Source of the DNA: Thermosyntropha sp.
Lineage (GTDB): Bacteria; Bacillota; Syntrophomonadia; Syntrophomonadales; Syntrophomonadaceae
NCBI RefSeq assembly: GCF_017656155.1
Contig: NZ_JACDOH010000002.1
Location: forward strand, 62,001 to 126,000
DNA: 64,000 nucleotides
Reading direction: 5' to 3'
The translations under genes and the position numbers were made by a program. Below are positions 16,666 through 26,040 of this stretch, one piece after another (positions within the stretch are counted from its first letter, which is position 1; every line of letters starts with the position of its first letter). Below the pieces are notes generated by a model that saw only the letters and a list, made by a program, of their open reading frames with translations, searched no databases and was not told the origin of the DNA.

Positions 16666-18011
16666 AACCTACCGGCATTTTATTTTTTCCTGCTTTTGAT
16701 TGGGCTATATCGCCTACACATCCGGAAAGAGAAGAAAGGCTTTTGTATACCAGAGATCAGCTTTTTGAAGAAGGCATTTTGGATCTTCCGCAGATTAAAG
16801 AATATAAACCAGCTTTAGCTTTATTTAAAGATATTGCCCGGGTGCATTTTTGTGTTCCGGACATTGAAAAAAGCATAACGGAAGCCCACTTAATTGCTGC
16901 AGGGTCTGCAATTAAACTGGCTGATGCCTTTATGCAGGGCGAGATAAAAAACGGCTTTGCCATAATAAGACCGCCGGGACATCATTCTATGACCGTGAGT
17001 CATGGCAATCGGGGTTTTTGCAATATAAACAATGAAGCCATAATGATAGAGTATTTAAGAAAAAAATATAGATTGAAAAAGATTGCTGTTATAGATACTG
17101 ATGTTCACCATGGTGATGGTACCCAGGAGATATATTACAATGACCCTGATGTTTTATTTATATCTTTTCACCAGGATGGCAGGACTTTATATCCCGGCAC
17201 CGGCTTTACAAATGAGCTTGGCAATGGGAGGGGTTATGGAGCTACTATCAATATTCCCCTGCTTCCCCGCACTACTGATGAAGAAATCCATTATGTTTTA
17301 GATAATCTGGTTTTGCCTGTTCTAAACGATTTTAAGCCCGACCTTATAGTAAATTCAGCCGGACAGGATAACCACTACACTGATCCTTTGGCTGATATGT
17401 GTTTTACAGCGCAGGGTTATGCCTTATTAAATCATAAGCTAAAACCGGATGTTGCAGTCTTAGAAGGAGGATATTCAGTTGAAACTGCCCTTCCATATAT
17501 TAATATGGGGATAATTATGGCTATGGCAGGACTTGATTTCAGCAACCTCAGAGAACCTGATTATAATCCGCAGAGGTTTAGGGAGTCTTCTTCTCATCTG
17601 GAATATTTGAAAAGGCTGGTAGAAAAGCAACTTTCTGTATATCAGAAACGGAATGAAACTGTTGCTGAACAGTATGAAAAAGCCGGTGAGAAGTTTTATG
17701 TAGAAGAAAAAAGCATTTTTTATGACACTGAATATATTTATGAAAGTCAAATTAATAAACTGCGCCTATGCCCGAATTGTCCAGGTTACCGCCTCATAGA
17801 TTCTAAAGCGCGCCATCGTGACGGCAAAAGTTATCATATATACTGTGTTTCGATTCCGGTAAACTGCTGTGATAGCTGCCATAGTGAAGCGCTTCGGGCA
17901 TATAAAGATATCTCTGTCAGCAGTTTTTATGATATAGTATATCTACAGGATCGTATTAATGATGAATATATAAGCTTAAATAAGAATTCAGGGATAGAGA
18001 AGGTTTTGTAA
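16662..18011 (+). CDS. Histone deacetylase-fold amidohydrolase with C-terminal zinc ribbon
   Basis: A zinc-dependent deacetylase of the arginase/HDAC superfamily; bacterial members act on acetylpolyamines, acetylated proteins or other amides. Motifs RPPGHHS (catalytic His pair), DTDVHHGDGTQ (zinc ligands and charge relay), SAGQDNH and LEGGYS are intact within about the first 310 residues. A C-terminal extension of about 110 residues contains CPNCPGY and CCDSCH pairs, probably a zinc ribbon. The ATG overlaps the hydantoinase-like gene and the end lies 1 nt from mutL. Substrate unknown. Confidence 0.85.
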   Translation: MKPTGILFFPAFDWAISPTHPEREERLLYTRDQLFEEGILDLPQIKEYKPALALFKDIARVHFCVPDIEKSITEAHLIAAGSAIKLADAFMQGEIKNGFAIIRPPGHHSMTVSHGNRGFCNINNEAIMIEYLRKKYRLKKIAVIDTDVHHGDGTQEIYYNDPDVLFISFHQDGRTLYPGTGFTNELGNGRGYGATINIPLLPRTTDEEIHYVLDNLVLPVLNDFKPDLIVNSAGQDNHYTDPLADMCFTAQGYALLNHKLKPDVAVLEGGYSVETALPYINMGIIMAMAGLDFSNLREPDYNPQRFRESSSHLEYLKRLVEKQLSVYQKRNETVAEQYEKAGEKFYVEEKSIFYDTEYIYESQINKLRLCPNCPGYRLIDSKARHRDGKSYHIYCVSIPVNCCDSCHSEALRAYKDISVSSFYDIVYLQDRINDEYISLNKNSGIEKVL

Positions 18012-18012
18012 T

Positions 18013-19770
18013 ATGATTAAGCTTTTAGATGATGATTTGATAAATAAAATTGCTGCCGGTGAAGTTATTGAAAGACCGGCCTCAGTAGTTAAGGAATTAG
18101 TTGAGAATGCTATTGATGCTGGAGCACAAAATATTACCGTCAAAGTTATTGGGGCTGGAATGGAAGAAATTGAAGTAGAAGATGATGGAGCGGGAATGAG
18201 CCGGGAAGAAATTCCCTTGGCTTTTATGCGCCATGCAACCAGTAAAATACAGACAGAAGATGATTTATTTAATATTGTGACTATGGGCTTTAGAGGGGAA
18301 GCCCTTCCCAGCATAGCTTCGGTGTCCCGGGTTGATGTTTACAGTTCGACTGGAAATGAAGCCGGAGTTTTTGCACATTTTGAAGGAGGAAAATTAGTCA
18401 GTATTGATTATTATCCATGTCCTAAAGGAACCAGAATAGTAGTTAAAAATATATTTTACAATACTCCTGCCCGAAGAAAATTTTTAAAATCTCCGATAAG
18501 TGAAAATGCACAGATTTTTGATCTTATGTCCAAATATGCTTTAAGTCATCCTTATATTTCTTTTACTTACCGCAGTGATAAGAAAGTATATTTTAAAACC
18601 CCAGGTAACGGGAGCTTACGTGATGCAGTCCTTGCTGTATATGGGAGTGAATTTTTAACTCCCCTTATAGATGTAAAATATAATGGGGAAAATTACAATA
18701 TTACCGGGCTTATTTCCCGACCGGATGTAAAAAGGAACAATCGCAAAAATCAGCTTTTTTTTGTTAACCGAAGGCCAATAAGGAGCAATTTGCTTTATCG
18801 GGCAGTTGATACTGCATATCAGGGGCTTTTAGTTTCAAGGGAATATCCAGTAATAATTTTGTCAATAACTATGCCACCGGAAAAGGTAGATGTCAATGTT
18901 CATCCACAAAAGATGGAAGTGCGCTTTCAGGATGAACAGGAGATTTTTCGCCTGATATATCAAGTCCTGCGTGAACATTTAAATAAGTTGGAATATGAAG
19001 CAACCTGGAGATTTTCTGTTTTACCTGAAAAAAATGATCACATCGAATACCGAGAAGAAAAAGCGAACAAGGAAGATATAAAAACTTATATAAGTGAAAA
19101 ATCTGAAGATTCTTATTTTTCAGATTTCTGGGCGGATAAGGACGATAAAAAAGGTGTAAGAAAAAATAATGCGGTAAGTCATGTTACAATTGATAAATCA
19201 TATGACATGGGTCAGGATAATAAAATTTTAGGGCAGGTTTTAAAAAGCTATATCTTAATTGAAAAAGATGATGCTTTATATATAGTAGATCAGCATGCTG
19301 CCCATGAGCGGATATGGTTCGAAAAATTGAAAAAAATGTATGCAGAGAGTTCAGATATATCTCAAAACATGGTTATTCCTTTGTCTTTGCAGTTTTCAGC
19401 AGATAAAATAGAGGTATTAGAGCAAAATTTGGCTTTTTTAAATGAACTGGGATTTGTTCTGGACATATTAGGCTATAATTCGGTTGTTTTACGTTCTGCA
19501 CCTTCATTTGCAGATGGAAAAGAGGCGGATATTATAGAAGAAATTTTATCCTTTTTAGAAGAAGGAAAAAATACTGTTGTTTTAGATAAGATTATAGCTG
19601 TGATAGCCTGCAAAAAAGCGGTTAAGGCAGGGGAAGACTTAAGTTTTTCAGAAATGCAGGAAATTATTGATGCTTTATGGGAAACTTCAGACTATAAGAA
19701 TTGTCCCCATGGTCGTCCTACCATGTTAAAAATGAAAAGGGAAGATTTAGATAAATTATTCAAGAGGTAG
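18013..19770 (+). CDS. mutL: DNA mismatch repair protein MutL (endonuclease type)
   Basis: GHKL ATPase that couples MutS recognition to strand incision. The N-terminal half shows NKIAAGEVIERPASVVKELV, the ATP-binding DDGAGM and GFRGEALPSIASV. The C-terminal half carries the metal-site motif DQHAAHERIWFE (from about residue 426), plus ACKKAVKAG and CPHGRPT, which mark MutL with intrinsic nicking activity, as expected where MutH is absent. Length 585 residues. ATG 18013 starts 1 nt after the deacetylase stop and 4 nt separate its end from the next gene. Confidence 0.96.
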   Translation: MIKLLDDDLINKIAAGEVIERPASVVKELVENAIDAGAQNITVKVIGAGMEEIEVEDDGAGMSREEIPLAFMRHATSKIQTEDDLFNIVTMGFRGEALPSIASVSRVDVYSSTGNEAGVFAHFEGGKLVSIDYYPCPKGTRIVVKNIFYNTPARRKFLKSPISENAQIFDLMSKYALSHPYISFTYRSDKKVYFKTPGNGSLRDAVLAVYGSEFLTPLIDVKYNGENYNITGLISRPDVKRNNRKNQLFFVNRRPIRSNLLYRAVDTAYQGLLVSREYPVIILSITMPPEKVDVNVHPQKMEVRFQDEQEIFRLIYQVLREHLNKLEYEATWRFSVLPEKNDHIEYREEKANKEDIKTYISEKSEDSYFSDFWADKDDKKGVRKNNAVSHVTIDKSYDMGQDNKILGQVLKSYILIEKDDALYIVDQHAAHERIWFEKLKKMYAESSDISQNMVIPLSLQFSADKIEVLEQNLAFLNELGFVLDILGYNSVVLRSAPSFADGKEADIIEEILSFLEEGKNTVVLDKIIAVIACKKAVKAGEDLSFSEMQEIIDALWETSDYKNCPHGRPTMLKMKREDLDKLFKR

Positions 19771-19774
19771 AGAA

Positions 19775-20569
19775 ATGCGGGTAATAGCAACAACTACTCA
19801 GTCAAAAGCAGCATCTTCTCTTACAGAAGAATTTTGTGATTTTTTGGGTGAAACTGGGATTAAGTTTGTCCCTCGAAAGGGAAAAAGCTTAGAAAAGCTG
19901 AAAAGGGAACATAATGCAGATGGGGTTATTGTTTGGAAAGATACCGGACCAGTTCTTTATATAGACGAAAATGTTGAATTTTTCTATCATCCTAGCATGG
20001 CTAAAAACAGGATTTCTAATTACAGAAAATTTGGAACTTTCGATCCTTTAATAAAGGCTTTTGATTTAAGAGAAGATGATGAGGTTCTGGATTGTACTTT
20101 AGGTTTAGGTTCTGATGCGGTAGTGGCCTCTTATTTTGCTCCCCGGGGCAGGGTAGTAGGACTTGAGTATTCAATGGTAGCTGCTGCTCTAGTTAAGTGG
20201 GGTATGAAAATGTATAAATCTCCTATGCAATGGTTGAATCAAGCGATAAAAAGGATAGAAGTTTTAAATGAAGACTACCGGGTTTATCTTAAAAAATTGG
20301 CAGATAATTCTTTTGATATAGTTTATTTTGATCCTATGTTCAGGAAACCAGTGCTTAGAAGTCAGCCTATATCTCCTTTAAGGTTTCTTGCTAATCCGGA
20401 GCCGGTAGACCGTGAAAGTATAAAAGAAGCTGTCCGAGTTGCCCGCAAGCGGGTGGTAATGAAGGAGATTTTTTCAAGCGGAGAATTTGCCCGTTTAGGT
20501 TTTGAAAAAATATGCGGGAATCCTAATAATAAAATAGCTTATGGTGTAATTGAGAAAAAAGGTATTTAA
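19775..20569 (+). CDS. Class I SAM-dependent methyltransferase, RsmJ-like
   Basis: A 264-residue Rossmann-fold methyltransferase. The SAM loop is DCTLGLGSDAVVASYF followed by GLEYS. The catalytic-type motif is YFDPMFRKP, close to the YLDPMFP of RsmJ (16S rRNA m2G1516 methyltransferase, DUF548), and a late KRVVMKE strand matches too. An rRNA or other nucleic-acid substrate is therefore likely but not proven. The start is 5 nt after the mutL stop and its end overlaps upstream in-frame codons of miaA, so it belongs to the mutL-miaA operon. Confidence 0.7.
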   Translation: MRVIATTTQSKAASSLTEEFCDFLGETGIKFVPRKGKSLEKLKREHNADGVIVWKDTGPVLYIDENVEFFYHPSMAKNRISNYRKFGTFDPLIKAFDLREDDEVLDCTLGLGSDAVVASYFAPRGRVVGLEYSMVAAALVKWGMKMYKSPMQWLNQAIKRIEVLNEDYRVYLKKLADNSFDIVYFDPMFRKPVLRSQPISPLRFLANPEPVDRESIKEAVRVARKRVVMKEIFSSGEFARLGFEKICGNPNNKIAYGVIEKKGI

Positions 20570-20585
20570 TCTGGGGGTAAAAGAA

Positions 20586-21518
20586 TTGTTAAAACTGGCA
20601 GCTATAGTAGGTCCAACTGCGATAGGCAAGACAGAAGTATCGATAATGGTAGCTGAGAAAATCGGTGGAGAAATTATTTCCTGTGATTCGATGCAGATAT
20701 ATAAGGGAATGGATATAGGAACTGCGAAAGTAGGAAAAGAAGAAAGGCTGCGGATAAAACATCATATGATAGATATAGTTGACCCCGGGGTTAATTATAG
20801 TGTGGCGGATTATCAAAGGGAAGTTAAAAAAATTATAGCTGATATAAATAAAAATGGGAAAATCCCTATTTTGGTAGGAGGAACAGGACTTTACTATCAA
20901 GCGGTGGTAGATGATTATCATTTTTTGCCTATGCATTCCAGACAGGAAGTGCGCCGTAAATGGGAAGATTTAATAGAGAAAAGAGGTTTAGCTTTTGCTT
21001 ATGAATATCTGAGGGTAGTAGATCCTGATTATTCTAAAATAATAAGCCCCAATGATAAAAAAAGAATCATAAGGGCTTTAGAAGTATTTGAAATTACAGG
21101 AAAACCTTTTTCCAAATTTCAAACTAGGGATATTTCCTGTTATAATTTAGCTGTGGTAGGATTATATATGGAAAGAAATGAACTTTATAAACGCATTAAT
21201 TATAGGGTAGAGGAGATGATAAAAAAAGGGTTGATTGACGAGGTTTATGAGTTGTGGAAAAAAGGGTATGATTTGACTTTTAATTCAATGCAGGGTTTAG
21301 GTTATAAACAGGTATTGTATTATTTAGAAGGTTTTTTAACCAAAGAAGAACTGATTAATGAAATAAAAAGGGAAACCAGACATTATGCTAAAAGGCAGTG
21401 GACCTGGTTTAAAAAAGATAAGCGTATATCGTGGTTTAATGTCTCTGAATTTATTTCCAAAGAAGAGCTTGCCAAAAAAATTTCGAATTATATAGAAGGA
21501 CAATTATGTCCGGTGTAG
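20586..21518 (+). CDS. miaA: tRNA dimethylallyltransferase MiaA
   Basis: Transfers dimethylallyl from DMAPP to A37 of tRNAs reading UNN codons, giving i6A, the substrate of MiaB encoded in this block. The P-loop GPTAIGKT lies near residues 9-16; SCDSMQIYKGMDIGTAK, HHMID and GGTGLYY follow. TTG 20586 is chosen over TTG 20550 because GGGGG lies 9 nt upstream and the resulting 310 residues match the family. hfq follows after 47 nt. Confidence 0.95.
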   Translation: MLKLAAIVGPTAIGKTEVSIMVAEKIGGEIISCDSMQIYKGMDIGTAKVGKEERLRIKHHMIDIVDPGVNYSVADYQREVKKIIADINKNGKIPILVGGTGLYYQAVVDDYHFLPMHSRQEVRRKWEDLIEKRGLAFAYEYLRVVDPDYSKIISPNDKKRIIRALEVFEITGKPFSKFQTRDISCYNLAVVGLYMERNELYKRINYRVEEMIKKGLIDEVYELWKKGYDLTFNSMQGLGYKQVLYYLEGFLTKEELINEIKRETRHYAKRQWTWFKKDKRISWFNVSEFISKEELAKKISNYIEGQLCPV

Positions 21519-21565
21519 AATTTTTTTGTAATAGATAGAGATATTTTGAATGGAGGTATATGGAG

Positions 21566-21811
21566 ATGAGTAAAAACCAGTTGAATTTGCAGGACGCTTT
21601 TTTAAATCAGGTGCGGAAGGAAAGGGTGCCGGTAACCATTTTCTTGATAAACGGGTTTCAGTTGAAAGGAATGGTAAAAGGTTTTGATAATTTTACAGTG
21701 GTAGTTGAGATAGATGGAAAACAGCAGATGGTCTATAAACATGCCATATCTACCATCGCACCAGTTAAGCCTATTGGATCGATTAACATGGAAAATAAAG
21801 GTGAAGAATAA
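21566..21811 (+). CDS. hfq: RNA chaperone Hfq
   Basis: A hexameric Sm-like RNA-binding protein, 81 residues. Sm1 motif [17 protein letters not shown] and the Sm2 signature YKHAIST are intact. The N-terminus [12 protein letters not shown] matches Hfq. ATG 21566 is chosen over 21560 because GGAGG (21552-21556) is 9 nt away. The miaA-hfq order is widely conserved. The stop codon lies in the left arm of a terminator. Confidence 0.96.
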   Translation: MSKNQLNLQDAFLNQVRKERVPVTIFLINGFQLKGMVKGFDNFTVVVEIDGKQQMVYKHAISTIAPVKPIGSINMENKGEE

Positions 21812-21836
21812 CCCGGATACTCCGGGTTATTCTTTT
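21807..21836 (+). terminator. Terminator after hfq
   Basis: Arms AATAACCCGG (21807-21816) and CCGGGTTATT (21822-21831) pair perfectly around a 5-nt loop, with TCTTTT after. The stem starts inside the hfq stop region. Confidence 0.85.
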
Positions 21837-21924
21837 GGTATCACCACTTTTAGCCTTTTTTCATATAATAAACGCAGAAAGGGTTATTATGCATAAACAA
21901 AATAACAGGAAGTGGTGATATTTT

Positions 21925-22824
21925 TTGGAAATATCTATGAAGTTTAAGGAAAAAAGTGCAGGACTAAATGCAGTTAAGATAGAAGGTGAAAACCCAATAT
22001 TCTCGCGTACGGATGCCTTTGAGGAGTTGGAAAAACTCATTGGGTTAAAAGAAGTAAAAAAAAACATAGCAGAAATTACTGCCTTTGCTCTGGTACAAAA
22101 TAAAAGAGCGAAGCTGAATCTTAAAACATCTTCAGCTGCACTACACATGATATTTAAAGGAAATCCCGGAACAGGAAAAACTACCGTAGCCCGTATATTA
22201 GGAAGCATATTTAATGAAATTGGAGTTTTGTCTAAAGGACATCTAATCGAGGTGGAAAGAGCAGACCTGGTTGGAGAATATATTGGGCATACTGCTCAAA
22301 AAACCAGGGAAATTATCAAGAAATCGTTGGGGGGAATTCTATTTATAGATGAGGCTTATACTTTAGCTCAGGGAGGTAATAAAGATTTTGGTAAGGAAGC
22401 AATAGCTACCCTGGTTAAAGCTATGGAGGATTGTCGGGATAATCTTATAATAATACTGGCAGGATATTCAAATGAAATGGATCGCTTTCTGCTTTCCAAT
22501 CCTGGATTAAGATCCAGATTCCCTATTCAAATCCAATTTAATGATTATGAAGCTGATGAACTTTTTCAAATTGCCTTAAAGATGTATGAGGAAAGGGATT
22601 ATGATCTTACAGGCCGCTGCCGCTGGAAGCTTAAGAATATATTGAATCAATTCGTGCAAAACCGTCATCCTCACAGCGGCAACGCCAGATTTGTCAGGAA
22701 TTTAGTAGAAAAATCGATAAGGCTTCAGGCTTTGCGACTGGTAGACAAGGAACATCTTACCCGTCGTGAACTTATGATTATTGAAGAACAGGACTTACCT
22801 GATCCATCAAGTATACAGAGTTAA
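21925..22824 (+). CDS. spoVK: SpoVK-type AAA ATPase (stage V sporulation protein K)
   Basis: A 299-residue AAA+ ATPase of the CbxX/CfxQ-SpoVK family; SpoVK is needed late in Bacillus spore formation, and the family is also linked to RuBisCO activation in other phyla. Walker A GNPGTGKTT lies near residues 79-87, Walker B with GILFIDEAYTLA follows, then the sensor region NPGLRSRFP. Position after hfq and before the ynbB-like gene matches Bacillus. TTG 21925 follows GTGGTGA; ATG 21937 is an alternative. Its 3' end is close to the next gene. Confidence 0.87.
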   Translation: MEISMKFKEKSAGLNAVKIEGENPIFSRTDAFEELEKLIGLKEVKKNIAEITAFALVQNKRAKLNLKTSSAALHMIFKGNPGTGKTTVARILGSIFNEIGVLSKGHLIEVERADLVGEYIGHTAQKTREIIKKSLGGILFIDEAYTLAQGGNKDFGKEAIATLVKAMEDCRDNLIIILAGYSNEMDRFLLSNPGLRSRFPIQIQFNDYEADELFQIALKMYEERDYDLTGRCRWKLKNILNQFVQNRHPHSGNARFVRNLVEKSIRLQALRLVDKEHLTRRELMIIEEQDLPDPSSIQS

Positions 22825-22852
22825 TATTTTGGTTCAAAGGAGAGTAATAACC

Positions 22853-24085
22853 TTGCAGGCAATAGATATAATAAGAAAGGCAGAACACGAATTAAGATAC
22901 AGATTTATAGAATTAGAGGAGATTGTTTATCATAATCAGGTTAAGATACTGGAAGCTTTTAAAAAATACCATGTAAGAGATATTAATTTTAGTCCATCCT
23001 CTGGATATGGTTATGGTGATCTAGGGCGTGATGTATTAGAAGAGATATATGCTGATATTTTCGAAACAGAAGATGCTTTGGTGAGGGGACAGATAGTTTC
23101 AGGTACTCATGCTATTTCTGCCTGCTTATTTGGAATATTAAGGCAGGGAGATGAACTGGTTTCTGTCGTTGGTTCTCCTTATGATACTTTACAGAGCATA
23201 ATAGGGAAAAATAATTCTATGCCTGGCACCTTAATAGATAAAGGTGTGATATATAAAGAAGTAGAACTTACCCCGAATGGTAAGCCTGATGCTTATAATA
23301 TAGCTTTAAATATAACTTCTAAGACTAAAATGGCATTAATTCAGCGTTCGCGTGGTTATAGCTTAAGGCCTCCCCTTACAGTAGAACAGATTGGAGAATT
23401 GATTGAAATTATAAAGAAAGCCAATCCTGAAACTATAATCATGGTGGATAACTGTTATGGAGAATTTACTGATATAGTCGAGCCCAGCCAGGTAGGAGCA
23501 GATATTGTGGCTGGATCACTTATAAAAAATCCGGGAGGGGGGCTGGCTCCTTCCGGAGGATATATTGTGGGAAGGAAACAGCTTATAGAACAGATTTCTT
23601 ATCATCTTACTGCACCTGGCCTAGGCAAAGAATTGGGAGCTAGCCTTATAAGCAATCGCTTTTTTTATCAGGGGCTTTTTATGGCTCCTCATATAGTTCT
23701 ACAGGCTTTGAAAGGAGCAGTGTTATTAGCCTATATTTTTGAAAAGTATGGATATAAAGTTTATCCTGCCTGGCAAGAAAAAAGAGCTGATATTGTACAG
23801 GCAATAGAACTTAACAGTCCGGAAGAAGTTTTGAAGTTTTGTCAGATTGTCCAGAGCAATTCACCGGTAGATAGTGATGTAAAACTTGAATATGCCACTA
23901 TGCCGGGATACGATGATAAGGTAGTGATGGCAGCAGGTACTTTTATTCAGGGATCATCGATTGAGCTGTCATGTGATGCACCACTTCGTTTTCCTTATTG
24001 TGTTTATGTTCAGGGTGGTTTAACTTATGAACATGTTCGCTATGTTACGGCTAAATTGTTGGACGAGCTTATATTTAAGGAATGA
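22853..24085 (+). CDS. PLP-dependent YnbB-like protein ('aluminum resistance' family)
   Basis: A 410-residue fold-type I PLP enzyme related to methionine gamma-lyase/cystathionine lyases, annotated elsewhere as aluminum resistance protein (YnbB). Seen: the substrate/PLP region VSGTHAISACLFG, VDNCYGEFTD (aspartate contacting the PLP ring) and GSLIKNPGGGLAPSGGY with the probable PLP lysine. The true reaction is unknown. TTG 22853 with AAGGAG 10 nt upstream is chosen over in-frame codons inside spoVK. The spoVK-ynbB-glnA order mirrors Bacillus, with hflX and glnR missing. Confidence 0.85.
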   Translation: MQAIDIIRKAEHELRYRFIELEEIVYHNQVKILEAFKKYHVRDINFSPSSGYGYGDLGRDVLEEIYADIFETEDALVRGQIVSGTHAISACLFGILRQGDELVSVVGSPYDTLQSIIGKNNSMPGTLIDKGVIYKEVELTPNGKPDAYNIALNITSKTKMALIQRSRGYSLRPPLTVEQIGELIEIIKKANPETIIMVDNCYGEFTDIVEPSQVGADIVAGSLIKNPGGGLAPSGGYIVGRKQLIEQISYHLTAPGLGKELGASLISNRFFYQGLFMAPHIVLQALKGAVLLAYIFEKYGYKVYPAWQEKRADIVQAIELNSPEEVLKFCQIVQSNSPVDSDVKLEYATMPGYDDKVVMAAGTFIQGSSIELSCDAPLRFPYCVYVQGGLTYEHVRYVTAKLLDELIFKE

Positions 24086-24131
24086 GGTTATTTTAAAAGC
24101 AGTTTCTCTGGTGTAAATAAGGGAGGATTAT

Positions 24132-24617
24132 ATGAATACAGAAATGATTGTCCTGATTATTGTACTTATTTTTATGTTTATGGGGTTATTGGGCACTTTT
24201 TTGCCTCTTATTCCAGGGATTCCCTTGATATTTATCTCTATTACTGCTTATGCCTGGTATGAAGGCTTCCATGTAATAACTCCCAAATGGATAGCCTTCT
24301 TTGCAGTTCTTACAATTCTGTCTGTTTTTATTAATTATATTGCTACTGTTTTAGGAGCCAAGCGTTTTGGCTCAAGTTCTTGTGGAACAGCAGGAGCTGT
24401 TATAGGTGCTGTGATCGGAATTTTTATTTTACCACCCTTGGGCATATTTATTTTCCCCTGGCTGGGAGCAGCTCTTTTTGAATACTTAAAAAATAAGGAT
24501 TTTAACATGGCGGTAAAGGCAGGAATAGGTGCAGTAGCTGGTATAGTTTCCAGTATGTTATTTAATATAATGTTAGCTCTTACTATGATTTTGATATTTG
24601 TCATAAAAGTATTTTAA
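24132..24617 (+). CDS. DUF456 membrane protein
   Basis: A 161-residue, glycine-rich integral membrane protein with about four hydrophobic segments and the GTFLPLIPGIPLIFIS start typical of the DUF456 family. Function unknown; glycine-zipper-like stretches (GAVIGAVIG, GIGAVAGI) are visible. ATG 24132 follows GGGAGG. It stands where Bacillus has glnR, between ynbB and glnA. Confidence 0.75.
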   Translation: MNTEMIVLIIVLIFMFMGLLGTFLPLIPGIPLIFISITAYAWYEGFHVITPKWIAFFAVLTILSVFINYIATVLGAKRFGSSSCGTAGAVIGAVIGIFILPPLGIFIFPWLGAALFEYLKNKDFNMAVKAGIGAVAGIVSSMLFNIMLALTMILIFVIKVF

Positions 24618-24677
24618 TTGCAATAGAAGGATAAAAGTGCTACTCTAATATAGTTAGCAATCTTCTGGAGGGGTTAT

Positions 24678-26006
24678 ATGACTAGGGAAGAAATATTAAA
24701 AATAGTTAAAGAAGAAAATGTCCGGTTTATAAGACTGCAGCTTACCGATATTCTTGGAGTACACAAAAGCGTTTCTATCACAGTTGACCAGTTGGAAAAA
24801 GCGTTAGACGGAGAACTTATGTTTGACGGTTCTTCTATTGAAGGGTTTGTAAGAATTGAAGAATCAGATATGTATTTAAAGCCGGATTTAAATACTTTTC
24901 TGGTTTTACCGTGGAAAAGCCAGGTATCCAGTGGCAAAACTGCAAGGCTTATATGTGATGTTTATGATTCGGATAATAAGCCTTTTACAGGTTCCCCGCG
25001 TTATGTTTTGAAGAAGGTTATTAAAGAAGCCGAAGAATCAGGTTACACTATGTATGTGGGGCCTGAACCGGAATTTTTCTTGTTTCAGTTAGATGAAAAA
25101 GGTTCACCTACCTTAATAACCAATGACAAAGCGAGCTATTTTGACCTTCCTCCGGTAGATAAGGGAGAGGAAGCAAGAAGAGATATGGTTGAGACTTTGC
25201 AGAGCATTGGATTTGAAATAGAAGCAGCACATCATGAAGTAGCTCCAGGACAGCATGAAATTGATTTTAAGTATAAAGATGCTTTGACAACAGCTGATAA
25301 TATCATATCTTTTCGCATAGTAGTAAGAACAGTAGCGCAGAGACATGGTCTTCATGCTACTTTTATGCCTAAACCTGTTTACGGTATTGCCGGATCGGGT
25401 ATGCATCTACACTGTTCGCTTTTTAAAGATGGAAAGAATGTTTTTTATGATCCTGATGCTCCTGACGGATTGAGCGATATATGCAGGTATTTTATCGCAG
25501 GCGTGTTAAAACATGCCAAGGCAATTTGTGCTATAACTAATCCTACGGTAAATTCATACAAGCGCCTAGTACCTGGCTATGAAGCACCGGTTTACATTGC
25601 TTGGTCTTACAGAAACCGGAGTCCTTTAATAAGAATTCCGGCACGGCGGGGAATTGGAACCAGAATTGAAATTCGCAATCCTGATCCTACCTGCAATCCA
25701 TACTTAGGATTGGCAGTTATACTTAAGGCAGGATTAGACGGAATAAAAAACAAACTGGAAGTTCCCCCTCCTGTTGAAGAAAATATTTATGAAATGGATT
25801 TAGAAGCGCGCCGTTCCAAAAATATAGAATCTTTGCCGGAAAATTTATATGAAGCTATAGATGAGCTTAACAAGGATGAGGTTATAAAAGAGGCGTTAGG
25901 CGAACATATCTTCACGCGTTTTGTAAAGGCCAAGATAAAAGAATGGGAAAACTATAACACACGGGTTTATGATTGGGAAATAAACGAATATCTTGAGAAA
26001 TTTTAA
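24678..26006 (+). CDS. glnA: Glutamine synthetase, type I
   Basis: Converts glutamate, ammonia and ATP to glutamine. At 442 residues it has the size of the GSI-alpha subgroup, which is feedback-inhibited and not adenylylated. Seen: [10 protein letters not shown], the metal-binding GPEPEFFLF, the ATP site region [17 protein letters not shown] and [12 protein letters not shown] 24678 follows GGAGGGG. No GlnR/TnrA box was found upstream and no glnR gene is present, so regulation differs from Bacillus. A strong terminator follows. Confidence 0.97.
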   Translation: MTREEILKIVKEENVRFIRLQLTDILGVHKSVSITVDQLEKALDGELMFDGSSIEGFVRIEESDMYLKPDLNTFLVLPWKSQVSSGKTARLICDVYDSDNKPFTGSPRYVLKKVIKEAEESGYTMYVGPEPEFFLFQLDEKGSPTLITNDKASYFDLPPVDKGEEARRDMVETLQSIGFEIEAAHHEVAPGQHEIDFKYKDALTTADNIISFRIVVRTVAQRHGLHATFMPKPVYGIAGSGMHLHCSLFKDGKNVFYDPDAPDGLSDICRYFIAGVLKHAKAICAITNPTVNSYKRLVPGYEAPVYIAWSYRNRSPLIRIPARRGIGTRIEIRNPDPTCNPYLGLAVILKAGLDGIKNKLEVPPPVEENIYEMDLEARRSKNIESLPENLYEAIDELNKDEVIKEALGEHIFTRFVKAKIKEWENYNTRVYDWEINEYLEKF

Positions 26007-26011
26007 TATTA

Positions 26012-26040
26012 AAATCAGCCAGGGATCGCCTGGCTGATTT
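26012..26040. terminator. Bidirectional terminator between glnA and lexA
   Basis: Arms AAATCAGCCAGG (26012-26023) and CCTGGCTGATTT (26029-26040) form a perfect 12-bp stem with a 5-nt loop between convergent genes. The lexA stop codon overlaps the right arm. Confidence 0.9.

Noticed and set aside
24618-24677. GlnR/TnrA box upstream of glnA
   Set aside because: No TGTNA-N7-TNACA match in the short gap.
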